Origin: Chitinispirillaceae bacterium
Lineage (GTDB): Bacteria; Fibrobacterota; Chitinivibrionia; Chitinivibrionales; Chitinispirillaceae
NCBI GenBank assembly: GCA_016929595.1
Contig: JAFGIN010000017.1
Location: 1-64,000, forward strand
Reading direction: 5' to 3'
DNA: 64,000 nt
Part shown: positions 25,310-34,593 of the stretch, one piece after another
Layout of the letters: every line of letters begins with the position of its first letter
How positions within the stretch are numbered: position 1 is the first letter of the stretch
The notes under the pieces: generated by a model
The model's database searches: none
What the model was told of the DNA's origin: nothing
Seen by the model: only the letters and a program-made list of their open reading frames with translations
Position numbers and translations under genes: made by a program

Positions 25310-25810
25310 ATGAAACGTTTACTTACAATCCTTATCGCCGGTGCAGCTATCGTATCAGCTCAGGCAGCAGACTCAACAGCTCAGACAAAAAGGACTATGG
25401 CTGGAAAAGACATGGCTCAGATCACTGCTCAGCTTCGTCATCACCTTGATTCCGCTTTGGGTTCAGCAGAAATCGATGTAGCAAAAGCACGTAAGGCTGC
25501 TGAGGAATTCCAGAAACAGATGAGAGGTAAATCAGCTGATGAGGTCAAGGTTGCTCTGGAACAGAGACGAAAAGAAGCAAATGTGCAACTCCAGAACGCT
25601 ATCACAAAACTTGAAAATGCATCAGCTGATGTAAAAGCTCAGGTTGAAGAAGTTTCTGTAAAGATTCAGGCCAGACTGCAGGAGAAAACTCAAGAACTGA
25701 AAGCAATCCAGGCTAGAATTGAAGCTCATCGTGCTGAAATTGATGCGCATGTTGCTGAAATGAAGGGTAAAAACGCGGAAAAAACCACAGAGACGGAAAC
25801 AGAAAATTAA
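25310..25810 (+). CDS. Secreted coiled-coil protein, apolipoprotein-like
   Basis: A 166-residue protein with signal peptide cleaved near Ala18-Gln-Ala (MKRLLTILIAGAAIVSAQAA). The mature part is almost entirely Ala/Glu/Lys/Gln-rich amphipathic helix (about 35-160), forming a long coiled coil without other motifs. It has a good ribosome-binding site (GGGAGG). Probably periplasmic, with a structural or chaperone-like role. It could be mistaken for apolipoprotein or OmpH/Skp-like proteins on composition alone. High Ala content and regular codon use suggest strong expression. Confidence 0.75.
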   Translation: MKRLLTILIAGAAIVSAQAADSTAQTKRTMAGKDMAQITAQLRHHLDSALGSAEIDVAKARKAAEEFQKQMRGKSADEVKVALEQRRKEANVQLQNAITKLENASADVKAQVEEVSVKIQARLQEKTQELKAIQARIEAHRAEIDAHVAEMKGKNAEKTTETETEN

Positions 25811-25822
25811 TTTGAATACCTG

Positions 25823-25845
25823 CCCGGATGACTATATTATCCGGG
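25823..25845 (+). terminator. Probable terminator hairpin
   Basis: CCCGGAT (25823-25829), a 9-nt AT loop and ATCCGGG (25839-25845) form a perfect 7-bp G/C-rich stem, followed by TATTATCTCATT. It lies 13 bases after the coiled-coil gene stop. Confidence 0.65.
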
Positions 25846-25963
25846 TATTATCTCATTAGAGGACTGGAATAAAAATGTTTTGCGGTGCCCCAAGAGAAAT
25901 ACAAAAAAACCAGTCCTTGTGTGATCAAAGGGTGCCGCATTTATTAACACGGAAATAACTATT

Positions 25964-26344
25964 ATGAAACAAGCTCTTTACCTTCTCATATCTCTTCTGA
26001 TTCCGGTAGTCAGTATCTATGCCCAGAGTGGTTCAACCGATTCTGAGTTGAAACAGAATGGTGTATCAAACCGGAAGTTTGACCAGTTGTTTAACCAGAT
26101 CGTGCAGACAATACCCGAAAAGGGGACAGGTCTTCATGATTCAGTTAGCCAGCATTCACGGTCAGAGCGACAAAGGCCAGATGTTGTTGTTTCACCGGAA
26201 AAGATGAGAAATCGTCGTGATCAGATGACACGGGAGTTGCCGGAAGATCTTCGTAAACAGGTAGAGCGTGCCATTGAACAGATTGATTTGAAAAAAGTTG
26301 AGCATGTGCCATCATTTATTGAAAATCGTTCCACCAGCAAATAG
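25964..26344 (+). CDS. Small secreted protein of unknown function
   Basis: A 126-residue protein with signal peptide (MKQALYLLISLLIPVVSIYA, then QSGSTD). The mature part is polar and charged, with 'RNRRDQMTRELPEDLRKQVERAIEQIDLKK' predicted as helix near the end. No family recognised. It follows the coiled-coil gene by 153 bp, past the hairpin, so it may have its own promoter or be reached by read-through. Confidence 0.62.
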   Translation: MKQALYLLISLLIPVVSIYAQSGSTDSELKQNGVSNRKFDQLFNQIVQTIPEKGTGLHDSVSQHSRSERQRPDVVVSPEKMRNRRDQMTRELPEDLRKQVERAIEQIDLKKVEHVPSFIENRSTSK

Positions 26345-26416
26345 TTGCTATTTACGATAACCGGTGTACATACTTTATTGTGGAATCTTTATTCACATAA
26401 TAGAGAGGTAGAAATT

Positions 26417-27184
26417 ATGCATCTTTTTTTTAAGCGTTTAATAACGCTTTCTGTTTTTACATTCTTTCCAATGACACTGTTCAGTGAGACGGTCAGCGAT
26501 TCCTATATGGGGTATAGTGTGGATCTTCCGCAAAACTGGGTTTGCGATAAAGACTCCATAAATCAGCATTTTTTTTATGATACGAGCGGTATGTATCAAT
26601 CGATTGTTGGAATTACAATGACTAATTTTTCATCAGACAGCACCTATAAAACATCTTTAGAGTGGACAAGAGCGCATTTCCTTGCATATTTGATAACGGT
26701 ACGAAGTACTGTCAGTTTATTTGGTGAACCTTTATCAGATCCATACGGTTCAGTTGTGTTTTATGACTCGTCATCATCAACCCAAAGCGGGTATAAATCA
26801 ATGGAACTCTATGCAAAATTTAACTCTTTGCTTTCAGATACCATGAACTGGGATGAGTATATTAAGTATGTTGCGGTTAATAAAAAGGGGTATGAGATCT
26901 ACGTATTTGGGGATACTTCGGACATCGTCAAAAATCTTAGTTATTATGGGGATCTTATAAATATGATTAAAATTGATTCTTCATCACAGGCTTCGGTTTT
27001 TCGACCCTTAATTTACTCGGATGATAAACTGAAATCTTCTATAAATACAGCTGATCTACCAGAAGTGTTTGATTTACTGGGCAGGGGTTACAGAGTATCA
27101 AGAGGAGGTAACACAAACACTCCAAAAAAAGCTGCTGGAATTGTACTCATGAAGAATTTAAAATATCTTAATGTGCTGCATTAA
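26417..27184 (+). CDS. Secreted protein with PsbP/DUF1795-like domain and sorting-like tail
   Basis: A 255-residue protein from the ATG at 26417, chosen because AGAGAGG precedes it and a signal peptide (MHLFFKRLITLSVFTFFPMTLFS) begins there. The opening 'YMGYSVDLPQNWVC' is the start pattern of PsbP/DcrB-like domains, continuing to about residue 195. The C-terminus 'EVFDLLGRGYRV...KAAGIVLMKNLK' matches the 'D-L-x-G-R...G-x-x-L-x-K' tails of exported proteins in this window. The function is unknown. Confidence 0.65.
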   Translation: MHLFFKRLITLSVFTFFPMTLFSETVSDSYMGYSVDLPQNWVCDKDSINQHFFYDTSGMYQSIVGITMTNFSSDSTYKTSLEWTRAHFLAYLITVRSTVSLFGEPLSDPYGSVVFYDSSSSTQSGYKSMELYAKFNSLLSDTMNWDEYIKYVAVNKKGYEIYVFGDTSDIVKNLSYYGDLINMIKIDSSSQASVFRPLIYSDDKLKSSINTADLPEVFDLLGRGYRVSRGGNTNTPKKAAGIVLMKNLKYLNVLH

Positions 27185-27319
27185 TGTTTTAATGGTAAAA
27201 TGGTAACATACTGGCTGGGATTAAGAGCACATCTGGAGTGTTCTCCTTAATTCCGGCCTTATATTTTTTAGACTGAACCAGGTGTTGAAGCTGTGGTACC
27301 ATTTTGATAGAATTATAAT

Positions 27320-28900
27320 ATGAAGTGTTATATACTGCTTTTCTTATTTATTATATCTTCATTCTCAACTCATGCAGGAATAACAGGACCAGAACTCGTT
27401 GATTCGGCCGGACTTTTATATGCAAAAACATTGAAACAAGCCAGCAGAAGTGAATTTGATTCTGCTCTGCTTACAATACGTGAAGCGTATGCTTTCGGTC
27501 TTTCTGATGATAGTCTGTATTATGCATGGGCAGAGATTTACAGTGCTAAAGGGGCACTGGATACAGCTATCGCGTTATCACTTGCAGTTAAGACAAAACC
27601 CGGGCACCCATTATATTATTCTGTCCTTAAACAACGTTATCTCCTGTTCACACTGACGAATCAGACAAAACGGGCAGAGTCTGTTTTTGATATACTGAAT
27701 AAACTTTCAGCTTATCGTGTAAGATATTTGATTCCTGAAATATCATTTTCTGTCAGGGGTGGGGTTCAACAGAATTCTATAAAAGAAGCAGAAATATTGC
27801 CATCCTATCTCTATTATGCTTATCCTGAAGATGAACCAGCACGGACTGCCGCATCGGGTGGCTTAAATTTGTTATGGAAGTATCCAATCAGGAAAACGGT
27901 GGGATTAGAACTGACTGCGGGTGCAAACCTCTATCAGTATAGCCCTCCACACCCGTTTCAATTGAAAAATGCATTAGACTCCAGTTATTCAGAAAAACAT
28001 GTACAACTCAGATATTATATCTTGTCAGGAATGATCTCCTGCTCATATGAGTTCAGTAGTATAAGGGAGTACTCCGGATCAGTATCGTTTAACCATAAGG
28101 CTGATTTGAGTGCTCTGACGTTTATTAAAGAGTTTTTTGTGTTTGGTAATACCGGTTATTCATATGATGCTGGTGGAAAAGTACACAACTGGAACGGAAT
28201 ACTATTTGGAAGCAGGGAATGGTCTAAAAGACGATCAAATTCAATATCGATCTCTGTATCTGGTGTATTCGATAAAAATGATTCTATACGTGTGCACGAT
28301 ACCTACCGGAAATTATATACGGATGGTAATGTATTGTACCTTGATTCTATGGCACCGCAACCTGTAACGCAATTTTATATGATCAGTAATTATAGTATCA
28401 CAGACACTCTTTTTACAATCTTTCCAAGAAGTTATATAAATGCAAAATTGAGTTTGACACAGCAGTTCAAACTGAAACACAATTTCAGTCTGGGGGTAAC
28501 CATTGATGGCGCATCAAACTGGTTTATTGACAGTTACTCCTGGGTTGAATCGCTATATTCAAATATGAATATTCCCAAACCTAATGGTATGAATACTCTG
28601 GTCCAGAACCGTATTGATGGCAGCAAAAACTGGGCTGCGAATTTGTTTCCTTTACAACTCGATTCGCTTTTAAAAAGTGAAAGAACTGTTCATAAGAAAA
28701 AAAGAGTTGATCAAATTATAACGGCAAATGTTAGTTTTAAAAAGAGTTTTAAAAATAGTGTAACGATTGGTGTAAACAGCACTGTCAGCAGAACGTTTTC
28801 CAATCTCAGATCGTACGCACTGGTTGATATTCCCGATTGGTCGTATAGCGTGATGGCATTTTCCACGTTCAGATTTAATCCGGCAGGAAGATTACGTTGA
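27320..28900 (+). CDS. TPR-like N-terminus joined to an outer-membrane beta-barrel
   Basis: A 526-residue exported protein. Signal peptide 1-19; a helical TPR-like region (about 20-135: SALLTIREAYAFGLSDDSLYYAWAEIYSAKGALDTAIALS); then about 380 residues of alternating aromatic/polar strands (ISFSVRGGVQQN, LNLLWKYPI, VGLELTAGANLYQY, ...) ending in F-R-F-N-P-A-G-R-L-R, the style of an outer-membrane barrel. It is the first gene of a five-gene signalling operon, with its stop overlapping the next start (TTGA). Probably the surface or outer-membrane arm of the pathway. Ligand unknown. Confidence 0.65.
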   Translation: MKCYILLFLFIISSFSTHAGITGPELVDSAGLLYAKTLKQASRSEFDSALLTIREAYAFGLSDDSLYYAWAEIYSAKGALDTAIALSLAVKTKPGHPLYYSVLKQRYLLFTLTNQTKRAESVFDILNKLSAYRVRYLIPEISFSVRGGVQQNSIKEAEILPSYLYYAYPEDEPARTAASGGLNLLWKYPIRKTVGLELTAGANLYQYSPPHPFQLKNALDSSYSEKHVQLRYYILSGMISCSYEFSSIREYSGSVSFNHKADLSALTFIKEFFVFGNTGYSYDAGGKVHNWNGILFGSREWSKRRSNSISISVSGVFDKNDSIRVHDTYRKLYTDGNVLYLDSMAPQPVTQFYMISNYSITDTLFTIFPRSYINAKLSLTQQFKLKHNFSLGVTIDGASNWFIDSYSWVESLYSNMNIPKPNGMNTLVQNRIDGSKNWAANLFPLQLDSLLKSERTVHKKKRVDQIITANVSFKKSFKNSVTIGVNSTVSRTFSNLRSYALVDIPDWSYSVMAFSTFRFNPAGRLR

Positions 28901-29592
28901 AGAATACTATTCTGTTTATAGCAATGATACTATCACTTTCAATTGTGGGGTGTAATAAACCTGAAATTGAAAAAGGGGCAATTTCGCTAAATGTAGGAGA
29001 TTATAACAGGGCAATCAGGTTTTATGATCGTGCTCTCAACCGTGATCCTGCAAATGGTATTGCACACCTCGGGCTGGGAAAAGCCCTCTTTCAGAAAGCA
29101 AAAGCTCAACAGAGTGATACAGTTTCGTTGCAACAGGCAATCGTCCATATCGAAGCGGCCAGAACTCTTGGTGTTACCGGTGAAGTAAACGGACTTCTCA
29201 GCAGTGTGCTTACCGAAAATGCACGTATCCATCTGAATAAAGAGGACACTGTCGGTGCACTTGAAAGTCTGACCCGGGCAATCGAATATGATCAGTCAAG
29301 TTCTGGTGCACTAAACCTCACGGGAATAATCTATTTCCGTACCGGTCGTGCTGAAAAAGCAGCTGTGTTATTTGATTATGCGATAAGAATCGATACCAAT
29401 GATGTATCTCCACTTTTCAATCGGGGAATGGTGGCATGGAATCAGAACCAGATGGAAATTGCTCATGAATTCTGGTTCAAGGCGTTGTGTAAATCACCGC
29501 AGGATGAAGAGATACTATACTGGTTTGCGCGGGCAGAGAAGCTGCTTCGTGATCGGCAGAAAAAAGATACAAGCGGGAATGGTAATCAATGA
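28897..29592 (+). CDS. TPR-repeat lipoprotein
   Basis: A 231-residue lipoprotein: signal peptide with lipobox LSIVGC (lipidated Cys19), then tetratricopeptide repeats from about 30 to 220 (for example GDYNRAIRFYDRALNRDPANGIAHLGLGKALF and GALNLTGIIYFRTGRAEKAAVLFDYAIRIDTND). It starts at TTG overlapping the barrel gene by 4 bp and overlaps the kinase gene by 4 bp, so all three are coupled. Probably a periplasmic scaffold between the barrel protein and the membrane kinase. Confidence 0.85.
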   Translation: MKNTILFIAMILSLSIVGCNKPEIEKGAISLNVGDYNRAIRFYDRALNRDPANGIAHLGLGKALFQKAKAQQSDTVSLQQAIVHIEAARTLGVTGEVNGLLSSVLTENARIHLNKEDTVGALESLTRAIEYDQSSSGALNLTGIIYFRTGRAEKAAVLFDYAIRIDTNDVSPLFNRGMVAWNQNQMEIAHEFWFKALCKSPQDEEILYWFARAEKLLRDRQKKDTSGNGNQ

Positions 29593-30935
29593 ATCCAAAG
29601 ATTCCAGATGGATATTCGCATCCGGTCGCTGCTGGTGAAGGAGCTTTCGGGTCTGTGTATCGTGTCAAGCAGAAGTCTCTGGGGCGTTGGGTTGCACTTA
29701 AAATCATCTTTGAGAAAAACGGCTTGAAACGCAAAGAGTACTGTCGGGAAGCGCGCGTACTTGCACAAATAGAATCGCCCTTTGTCCCGCAGATTTATGA
29801 TGTGTTCGAGTGGCATCATAATGTATGTATTGCAATGCAATGGATCAGGGGTGTTTCGCTGAACGTTCTTTTCGAGGATGAACTTACTAAAAGGGAACGT
29901 ATCCTAATCGCATCAGGGCTGATCGGGGCCATAGCGGATTTACACGGACAGGGTGTTGCCCATCGGGATCTCAAGCCGGCAAATATTTTCTGGGAACCCG
30001 GCAAAGGGGTAGTGCTTGTTGACTTTGGTTTTTCAAGAAATGTGAATGACTCACAGAACTCAAAAAGTATCATTCAGGGGACACCTGCATTTATGGCACC
30101 AGAGCTTCGGGAGGGTAATCCCGGTGCAAATATGGTGTGTGCTGATGTGTATTCTGCAGGTATGGTGCTCAAAGATATTCTTGAGGGTTGTGATGCGGAT
30201 AAGTTTACTGAAAGGTTGCTTGTCCGTGATCCCGCGAAGCGGTTGACATCTGGTATGGAAGTAAAAAAGGTCTGGAATGACTATTCATCAGATCTGATTG
30301 GCTACGATGATTCGTTTAGTAAAGCCGAGCTTAAAACAGCTGAGAAAATATCGAGAAGATTGTCTGATGCTGCCCGGCTCCTTATCGGTTCAAAAAAGTT
30401 TAATGAGGGGTATGACTTGCTGCTGGAAGCACTGGATGAAAATCCCGACAACAATGATGCTGTTGAACAGATAAGCAGGTTCGGGGCTCTTTCAAAGCGT
30501 CCTTATAAATCAATACCGGTTTATGGAATGGTATCTATCGTCCTTGGGCTGTCAGTAGTTGTGTCATATAAAATCGGAATGGATTCAGGAAAAAAAAGCA
30601 TCATTAAATCCGTAACTGATCAGGAAGTGAAGGTGTATCTTAAAGGTGATGATAAAATTGAACCGATTCAATCAATCCCTGTCCGTCAAAATGATGACAG
30701 ATCAGGAAATCTCGACGGGTGGATTATCATTGATATTCCAGTTAAGAAAGGGTTTGTGTTTATCGATACTGTGCGGTATGAGACAACTTCAACAATTGAT
30801 GTAAAGCTGAAATCGGGACTTCATGAGATACGGTGGATTGACACAGATGAAACTGTGCTGTACAGGGAATCGGTCACACTCCTTCCATTTCAGACGAAAC
30901 GCATTCCATTACCGGTACAGAAGAAAACGGAATAA
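29589..30935 (+). CDS. Membrane-anchored Ser/Thr protein kinase
   Basis: A 448-residue Hanks-type kinase. G-loop GEGAFGS (16-22), ATP-anchoring Lys38, catalytic HRDLKPAN (Asp127), DFG (145-147) and APE (170-172) are all intact. The kinase domain ends near 245. A TPR-like helical pair follows, then one membrane segment (about 305-322, YGMVSIVLGLSVVVSYKI) and a 120-residue periplasmic beta-rich domain resembling PEGA. So the sensor faces the periplasm and the kinase the cytoplasm. Likely target: the FHA-domain activator encoded five bases downstream. Confidence 0.93.
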   Translation: MNPKIPDGYSHPVAAGEGAFGSVYRVKQKSLGRWVALKIIFEKNGLKRKEYCREARVLAQIESPFVPQIYDVFEWHHNVCIAMQWIRGVSLNVLFEDELTKRERILIASGLIGAIADLHGQGVAHRDLKPANIFWEPGKGVVLVDFGFSRNVNDSQNSKSIIQGTPAFMAPELREGNPGANMVCADVYSAGMVLKDILEGCDADKFTERLLVRDPAKRLTSGMEVKKVWNDYSSDLIGYDDSFSKAELKTAEKISRRLSDAARLLIGSKKFNEGYDLLLEALDENPDNNDAVEQISRFGALSKRPYKSIPVYGMVSIVLGLSVVVSYKIGMDSGKKSIIKSVTDQEVKVYLKGDDKIEPIQSIPVRQNDDRSGNLDGWIIIDIPVKKGFVFIDTVRYETTSTIDVKLKSGLHEIRWIDTDETVLYRESVTLLPFQTKRIPLPVQKKTE

Positions 30936-30940
30936 ATCAG

Positions 30941-32740
30941 ATGAGTTCTTCAACTATACTATATCAGAAAGATCGGAACAAGCGCTATACTCTTCAGGGA
31001 CGAATAATAACTATCGGTTCCTCAGTGGATAGTCATATCCGTCTGGAGGGAGAAGGGATACCTGAACGTGCCGCTCACCTTCTGTACACATCAGGTAGTT
31101 ATGAACTGCAGAAACTTCATAACAGCCTTGCTTTGTATGTAAATGACAAAAAGGTGATCAGTAAAATCATGCTTAAACATGGTGATGTGATTTACATTGA
31201 AAAAAATGAGTTTGTTTATAGAGAAAATGATATAGATGGAAATGAAACGGTTGATATATCCCGGCGATCGCCAATGTCGGAACTGATCTCTGTTATCGTT
31301 GATCTGCTCCATAGCAAAGATAATGCTCTTTACGATTCACTCGTTGTCAGTGTTGCAAGGCTTTTAAGAGCGGACGCTGCGCGGATTGTTGTTGAAAACC
31401 CGCAGACACACGAGCGTTCAACGTTGACACGGCATCCTCTATCCAGTGGTCTGGACCGTTTTTCCAACAGTGCCGTTGATTGGGCTGCAGAATCCAGCGG
31501 GAGCGTTATTGTGCATGCAGACCAGTGGCGGGAGAGCGAACTGTCGATGCGTTCACTTGAGAGAAACATGGTGGGGTCGGTTCTCTGTGCACCACTCAAA
31601 GACAGTGGCAATGTATTTGGGTACCTGTATCTTGATAGAGTCTGTTCCGGTGAAGCATTTTCCCCTGAAGACAAGGAATTCCTTGATGCACTGCTGCCTT
31701 TGTTATCAGAAATACTTTCCACATTCAGTGAAAAAATGCGACAGAAAGAAACGATAGAACGACTTCAGGAGGTCACCAACGATCAGGGATGCGGAATTAT
31801 TTTTGAAAGCGAAGTAATGAATGATGTCCTTGGGCGTGCGAAGCGCTTTTCGCGTACAGAATCACCAGTACTGATTACTGGCGAGACTGGTACAGGTAAG
31901 GAGCTGATGGCACGATTTATTCATGATAACTCTTCACGACGTTCAAATGCTTTTAAAGCTATCAACTGTGGAGCAATTCCCGAAAATCTGATAGAATCGG
32001 AATTGTTCGGGCATGAAAAGGGTGCATTCACCGGTGCGGTACAGAGAAAACAGGGACTGTTCGAGTCTGCTGAAGGTGGAACTGTCTTTCTTGATGAGAT
32101 TGGAGAACTGCCGTTACAGCTGCAGGTACGTCTGCTCCGTGTGTTACAGGAATCGGAAGTGACCAGGGTAGGTGGTACCGAAACTATCAAAATCAATGTC
32201 AGGATTGTGGCTGCAACAAACAGAAACCTCGAGCGGGAGATTGTCAATGGGACATTTCGTCAGGACCTCTATTTCAGGCTTCATGTTCTCACGTTGAATT
32301 TACCTCCGCTACGAGACCGTGGCGCTGATATTCATCTGCTCCTTGAATTCTTTACAAAAAAGTATTGTCAACAGTTCGGGCTTCCACAGAAAACCTTTTC
32401 TGCCGCAGCAAAAAAGACATTTCTTCTGCACAGCTGGCCTGGAAATATCAGGGAACTGGAGAATGCTGTTCAGAAAGCAATTCTGATGTCCGATCAGGTG
32501 GTTATGAGTTCTGATGAATTCAACATCGACACTACAGGTGTCATGTTTAAACCCTCAGCAGATTCTGAACCAGTTACGCTTCACGATGCACGTGATAGAG
32601 CGGAAAAAGCTGCAATCGTTAATGCTCTTGTAAAGACTAAGGGAAATGTGTCACTCAGCTCAAAGGTTCTGGAAATTGACAGAAAGTGGTTAATGAAAAA
32701 GATGGATGAGTTCGGGATACGTGCAGATCGGTATCGGTGA
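30941..32740 (+). CDS. FHA-GAF sigma54-dependent transcriptional activator
   Basis: A 599-residue regulator. An FHA domain (about 1-95, phosphothreonine-binding, with ITIGSSVDSHIRL) replaces the usual receiver. A GAF domain spans about 115-265. The AAA+ domain has Walker A GETGTGKE (314-321), GAFTGA (361-366, the sigma54 contact), Walker B VFLDEI and an R-finger region. A Fis-type HTH ends the protein (EKAAIVNALVKTKGNVSLSSKVL). FHA-linked activators are switched by Ser/Thr kinases, matching the upstream kinase gene. Targets unknown; a sigma54-like site lies at 25230. Confidence 0.95.
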   Translation: MSSSTILYQKDRNKRYTLQGRIITIGSSVDSHIRLEGEGIPERAAHLLYTSGSYELQKLHNSLALYVNDKKVISKIMLKHGDVIYIEKNEFVYRENDIDGNETVDISRRSPMSELISVIVDLLHSKDNALYDSLVVSVARLLRADAARIVVENPQTHERSTLTRHPLSSGLDRFSNSAVDWAAESSGSVIVHADQWRESELSMRSLERNMVGSVLCAPLKDSGNVFGYLYLDRVCSGEAFSPEDKEFLDALLPLLSEILSTFSEKMRQKETIERLQEVTNDQGCGIIFESEVMNDVLGRAKRFSRTESPVLITGETGTGKELMARFIHDNSSRRSNAFKAINCGAIPENLIESELFGHEKGAFTGAVQRKQGLFESAEGGTVFLDEIGELPLQLQVRLLRVLQESEVTRVGGTETIKINVRIVAATNRNLEREIVNGTFRQDLYFRLHVLTLNLPPLRDRGADIHLLLEFFTKKYCQQFGLPQKTFSAAAKKTFLLHSWPGNIRELENAVQKAILMSDQVVMSSDEFNIDTTGVMFKPSADSEPVTLHDARDRAEKAAIVNALVKTKGNVSLSSKVLEIDRKWLMKKMDEFGIRADRYR

Positions 32741-32769
32741 AAAATTAACAAGTAAGGAAAATGTAATTT

Positions 32770-34182
32770 ATGGCTGGGGACAACCATCAAAAGAGGATTC
32801 TTATCGCTGATGATAGCAGTTCCGTGATACTCCTTTATAAGCAGCTTTTATGCACCCCCGGTATTGAAATTGAAACGGTATCAAATGGAGTGGATGCGTT
32901 GAAGCGTATGTCTGAAGCTGCTTTTGACCTGATCATTACAGATGTTCATATGCCACACATGGATGGCATTACACTCTGCAGAGAGCTTCAGAAAGAGGAG
33001 GTCACTCAAAAAGTACCAATAATAATTGTGAGTGATTTCGATTCTGAAACTGATGTGGAGACCGGGTTTGAAGTAGGAGCATCGGCTTATCTGGGGAAAA
33101 AGGAGGTCCGTGATACTCTCTGCAGAACCGTATCTGATCTTCTCTGGAAATATGATCATGTGAGACAAAAACTTATTCTTGTTGTGGACGATTCAAAAGC
33201 GACAATTAGTGTAATAGAGAAGGGATTGAAAGAGAATTCTTTCAATGTTGTAACTGCGTCGGATGGTTTGGTTGCAAAAGATCTGGTAATTTCCATGAAT
33301 CCGGATCTTATTCTGTGCGACCTCAGAATGCCAAACCTTGATGGATATGGCTTATGTAAGTGGCTGAAAATGAATGCGCCTGTAGCTCACATACCTTTTG
33401 TGGCAATGTCCTCCGGTGAAGAACAATATGTGATAAGGCGGATCATTCAATATGGTGCGGCCGGATACCTTTCCAAGCCATTTTCGACAAGCCAGCTGAT
33501 CGTATTACTTGATCGAATACTCTCGGACCATTTCAGATTTTTACTGCAGGAGAGTGAACGCCTCAGAATTGAACGTGGTGCGTTAGTTAACTCTATTTCA
33601 AGTCTGGTGACAGCGCTGGAAGCAAGGGACCCTTATACAAAGGGACACTCGGAATCTGTTTCAATAATTGTGACAGGAATGGCTTCACTCATGGGGGCAG
33701 AAAGGGATGATATCGATCTTCTTGCAATCGGAGGTCGATTGCATGATATAGGAAAGATCGGTATCCGGGACCATGTTTTGTTAAAGCCCGGTCGTCTTAC
33801 CGAGGAAGAGTTCTCACAAATTAAAGAACATCCAACGATTGGGAAAAGAATTCTTGAACCGATACCCAGTTTGACGAAAATTATTCCTGTTGCCAACTCT
33901 CATCATGAGCGTTGGGATGGCAATGGGTATCCGGATAAATTACGCGGAGAAAAAATTCCGATCTGGGCAAGAATTACAGCCGTAGCAGATACCTACGATG
34001 CGCTCACAAGTGATCGTCCGTATCGTGCCGGTATGACAGATGCCAAAGCGTTTGAGATTATTCGGGAAGTGCGTGGTACCCAGTTATGTCCGGATTGTGT
34101 TGACCTGTTTTTTCGTTATGTTGAAACTCCCGGATTTATTAATGGCTATCGCAAGAGAAAGGATGAAGCTATTCGCATGTAG
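32770..34182 (+). CDS. Dual-receiver HD-GYP phosphodiesterase
   Basis: A 470-residue response regulator. Receiver 1 (about 8-122) has phospho-acceptor Asp58 in ITDVHMP. Receiver 2 (about 134-250) has Asp184 in ILCDLRMPNLDG. The HD-GYP domain follows (about 270-460), with GGRLHDIGKIGI (His325-Asp326), HHERWDGNGYP (378-388) and ADTYDAL, all required metal-site residues being present. It should hydrolyse cyclic di-GMP. It follows the FHA activator by 29 bp, linking kinase signalling to c-di-GMP level. No histidine kinase is in the window. Confidence 0.94.
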   Translation: MAGDNHQKRILIADDSSSVILLYKQLLCTPGIEIETVSNGVDALKRMSEAAFDLIITDVHMPHMDGITLCRELQKEEVTQKVPIIIVSDFDSETDVETGFEVGASAYLGKKEVRDTLCRTVSDLLWKYDHVRQKLILVVDDSKATISVIEKGLKENSFNVVTASDGLVAKDLVISMNPDLILCDLRMPNLDGYGLCKWLKMNAPVAHIPFVAMSSGEEQYVIRRIIQYGAAGYLSKPFSTSQLIVLLDRILSDHFRFLLQESERLRIERGALVNSISSLVTALEARDPYTKGHSESVSIIVTGMASLMGAERDDIDLLAIGGRLHDIGKIGIRDHVLLKPGRLTEEEFSQIKEHPTIGKRILEPIPSLTKIIPVANSHHERWDGNGYPDKLRGEKIPIWARITAVADTYDALTSDRPYRAGMTDAKAFEIIREVRGTQLCPDCVDLFFRYVETPGFINGYRKRKDEAIRM

Positions 34183-34189
34183 CTGTTGG

Positions 34190-34573
34190 CTATTGGAAAA
34201 GAGAACAGCATCTTTTGCTAATGGCCAACTGCCAATCTCTTCTTTCAGTAAGAGATATAGTATTATTCGTATATTCTTTACCGTATACTGAATACTGGTA
34301 CTGCAGATGCAGAGATGCATTAGTTTTCGATTTGTGGACTACATACTCGTTCTCAATGATTATCCCATCAACTGAGGGCCATCGGACAATTTTCGCTCCG
34401 AAGTACATCGATTGACAGACAAATAAAAGAATCAGGAATATAAAAAAGAAGACTGCCCCAGTACCATCAGTTCCTGTAATCCAGGCAAGGGCAACAGGTA
34501 TTACTAAGAAAGAAGCCATAACGAAAAGTAGTATCACTATTGCAGATAGTAGCCCAAAGACTTCCGTTTTCAT
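34190..34573 (-). CDS. Small two-TM protein, DUF3592-like
   Basis: A 127-residue protein from the ATG at 34573, which has GGGAG five bases upstream; an in-frame ATG at 34612 would overlap the previous gene. Two membrane segments (about 7-30 and 39-58) precede a beta-rich part (GIIIENEYVVHKSKTNASLHLQYQYSVYGKEY), the layout of DUF3592 proteins, though it ends earlier than usual. Last gene of the Hcp-fusion unit. A membrane immunity role is possible but unproven. Confidence 0.55.
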   Translation of the reverse strand: MKTEVFGLLSAIVILLFVMASFLVIPVALAWITGTDGTGAVFFFIFLILLFVCQSMYFGAKIVRWPSVDGIIIENEYVVHKSKTNASLHLQYQYSVYGKEYTNNTISLTERRDWQLAISKRCCSLFQ

Positions 34574-34593
34574 TTGTGCTCCCATGCTTCGTA

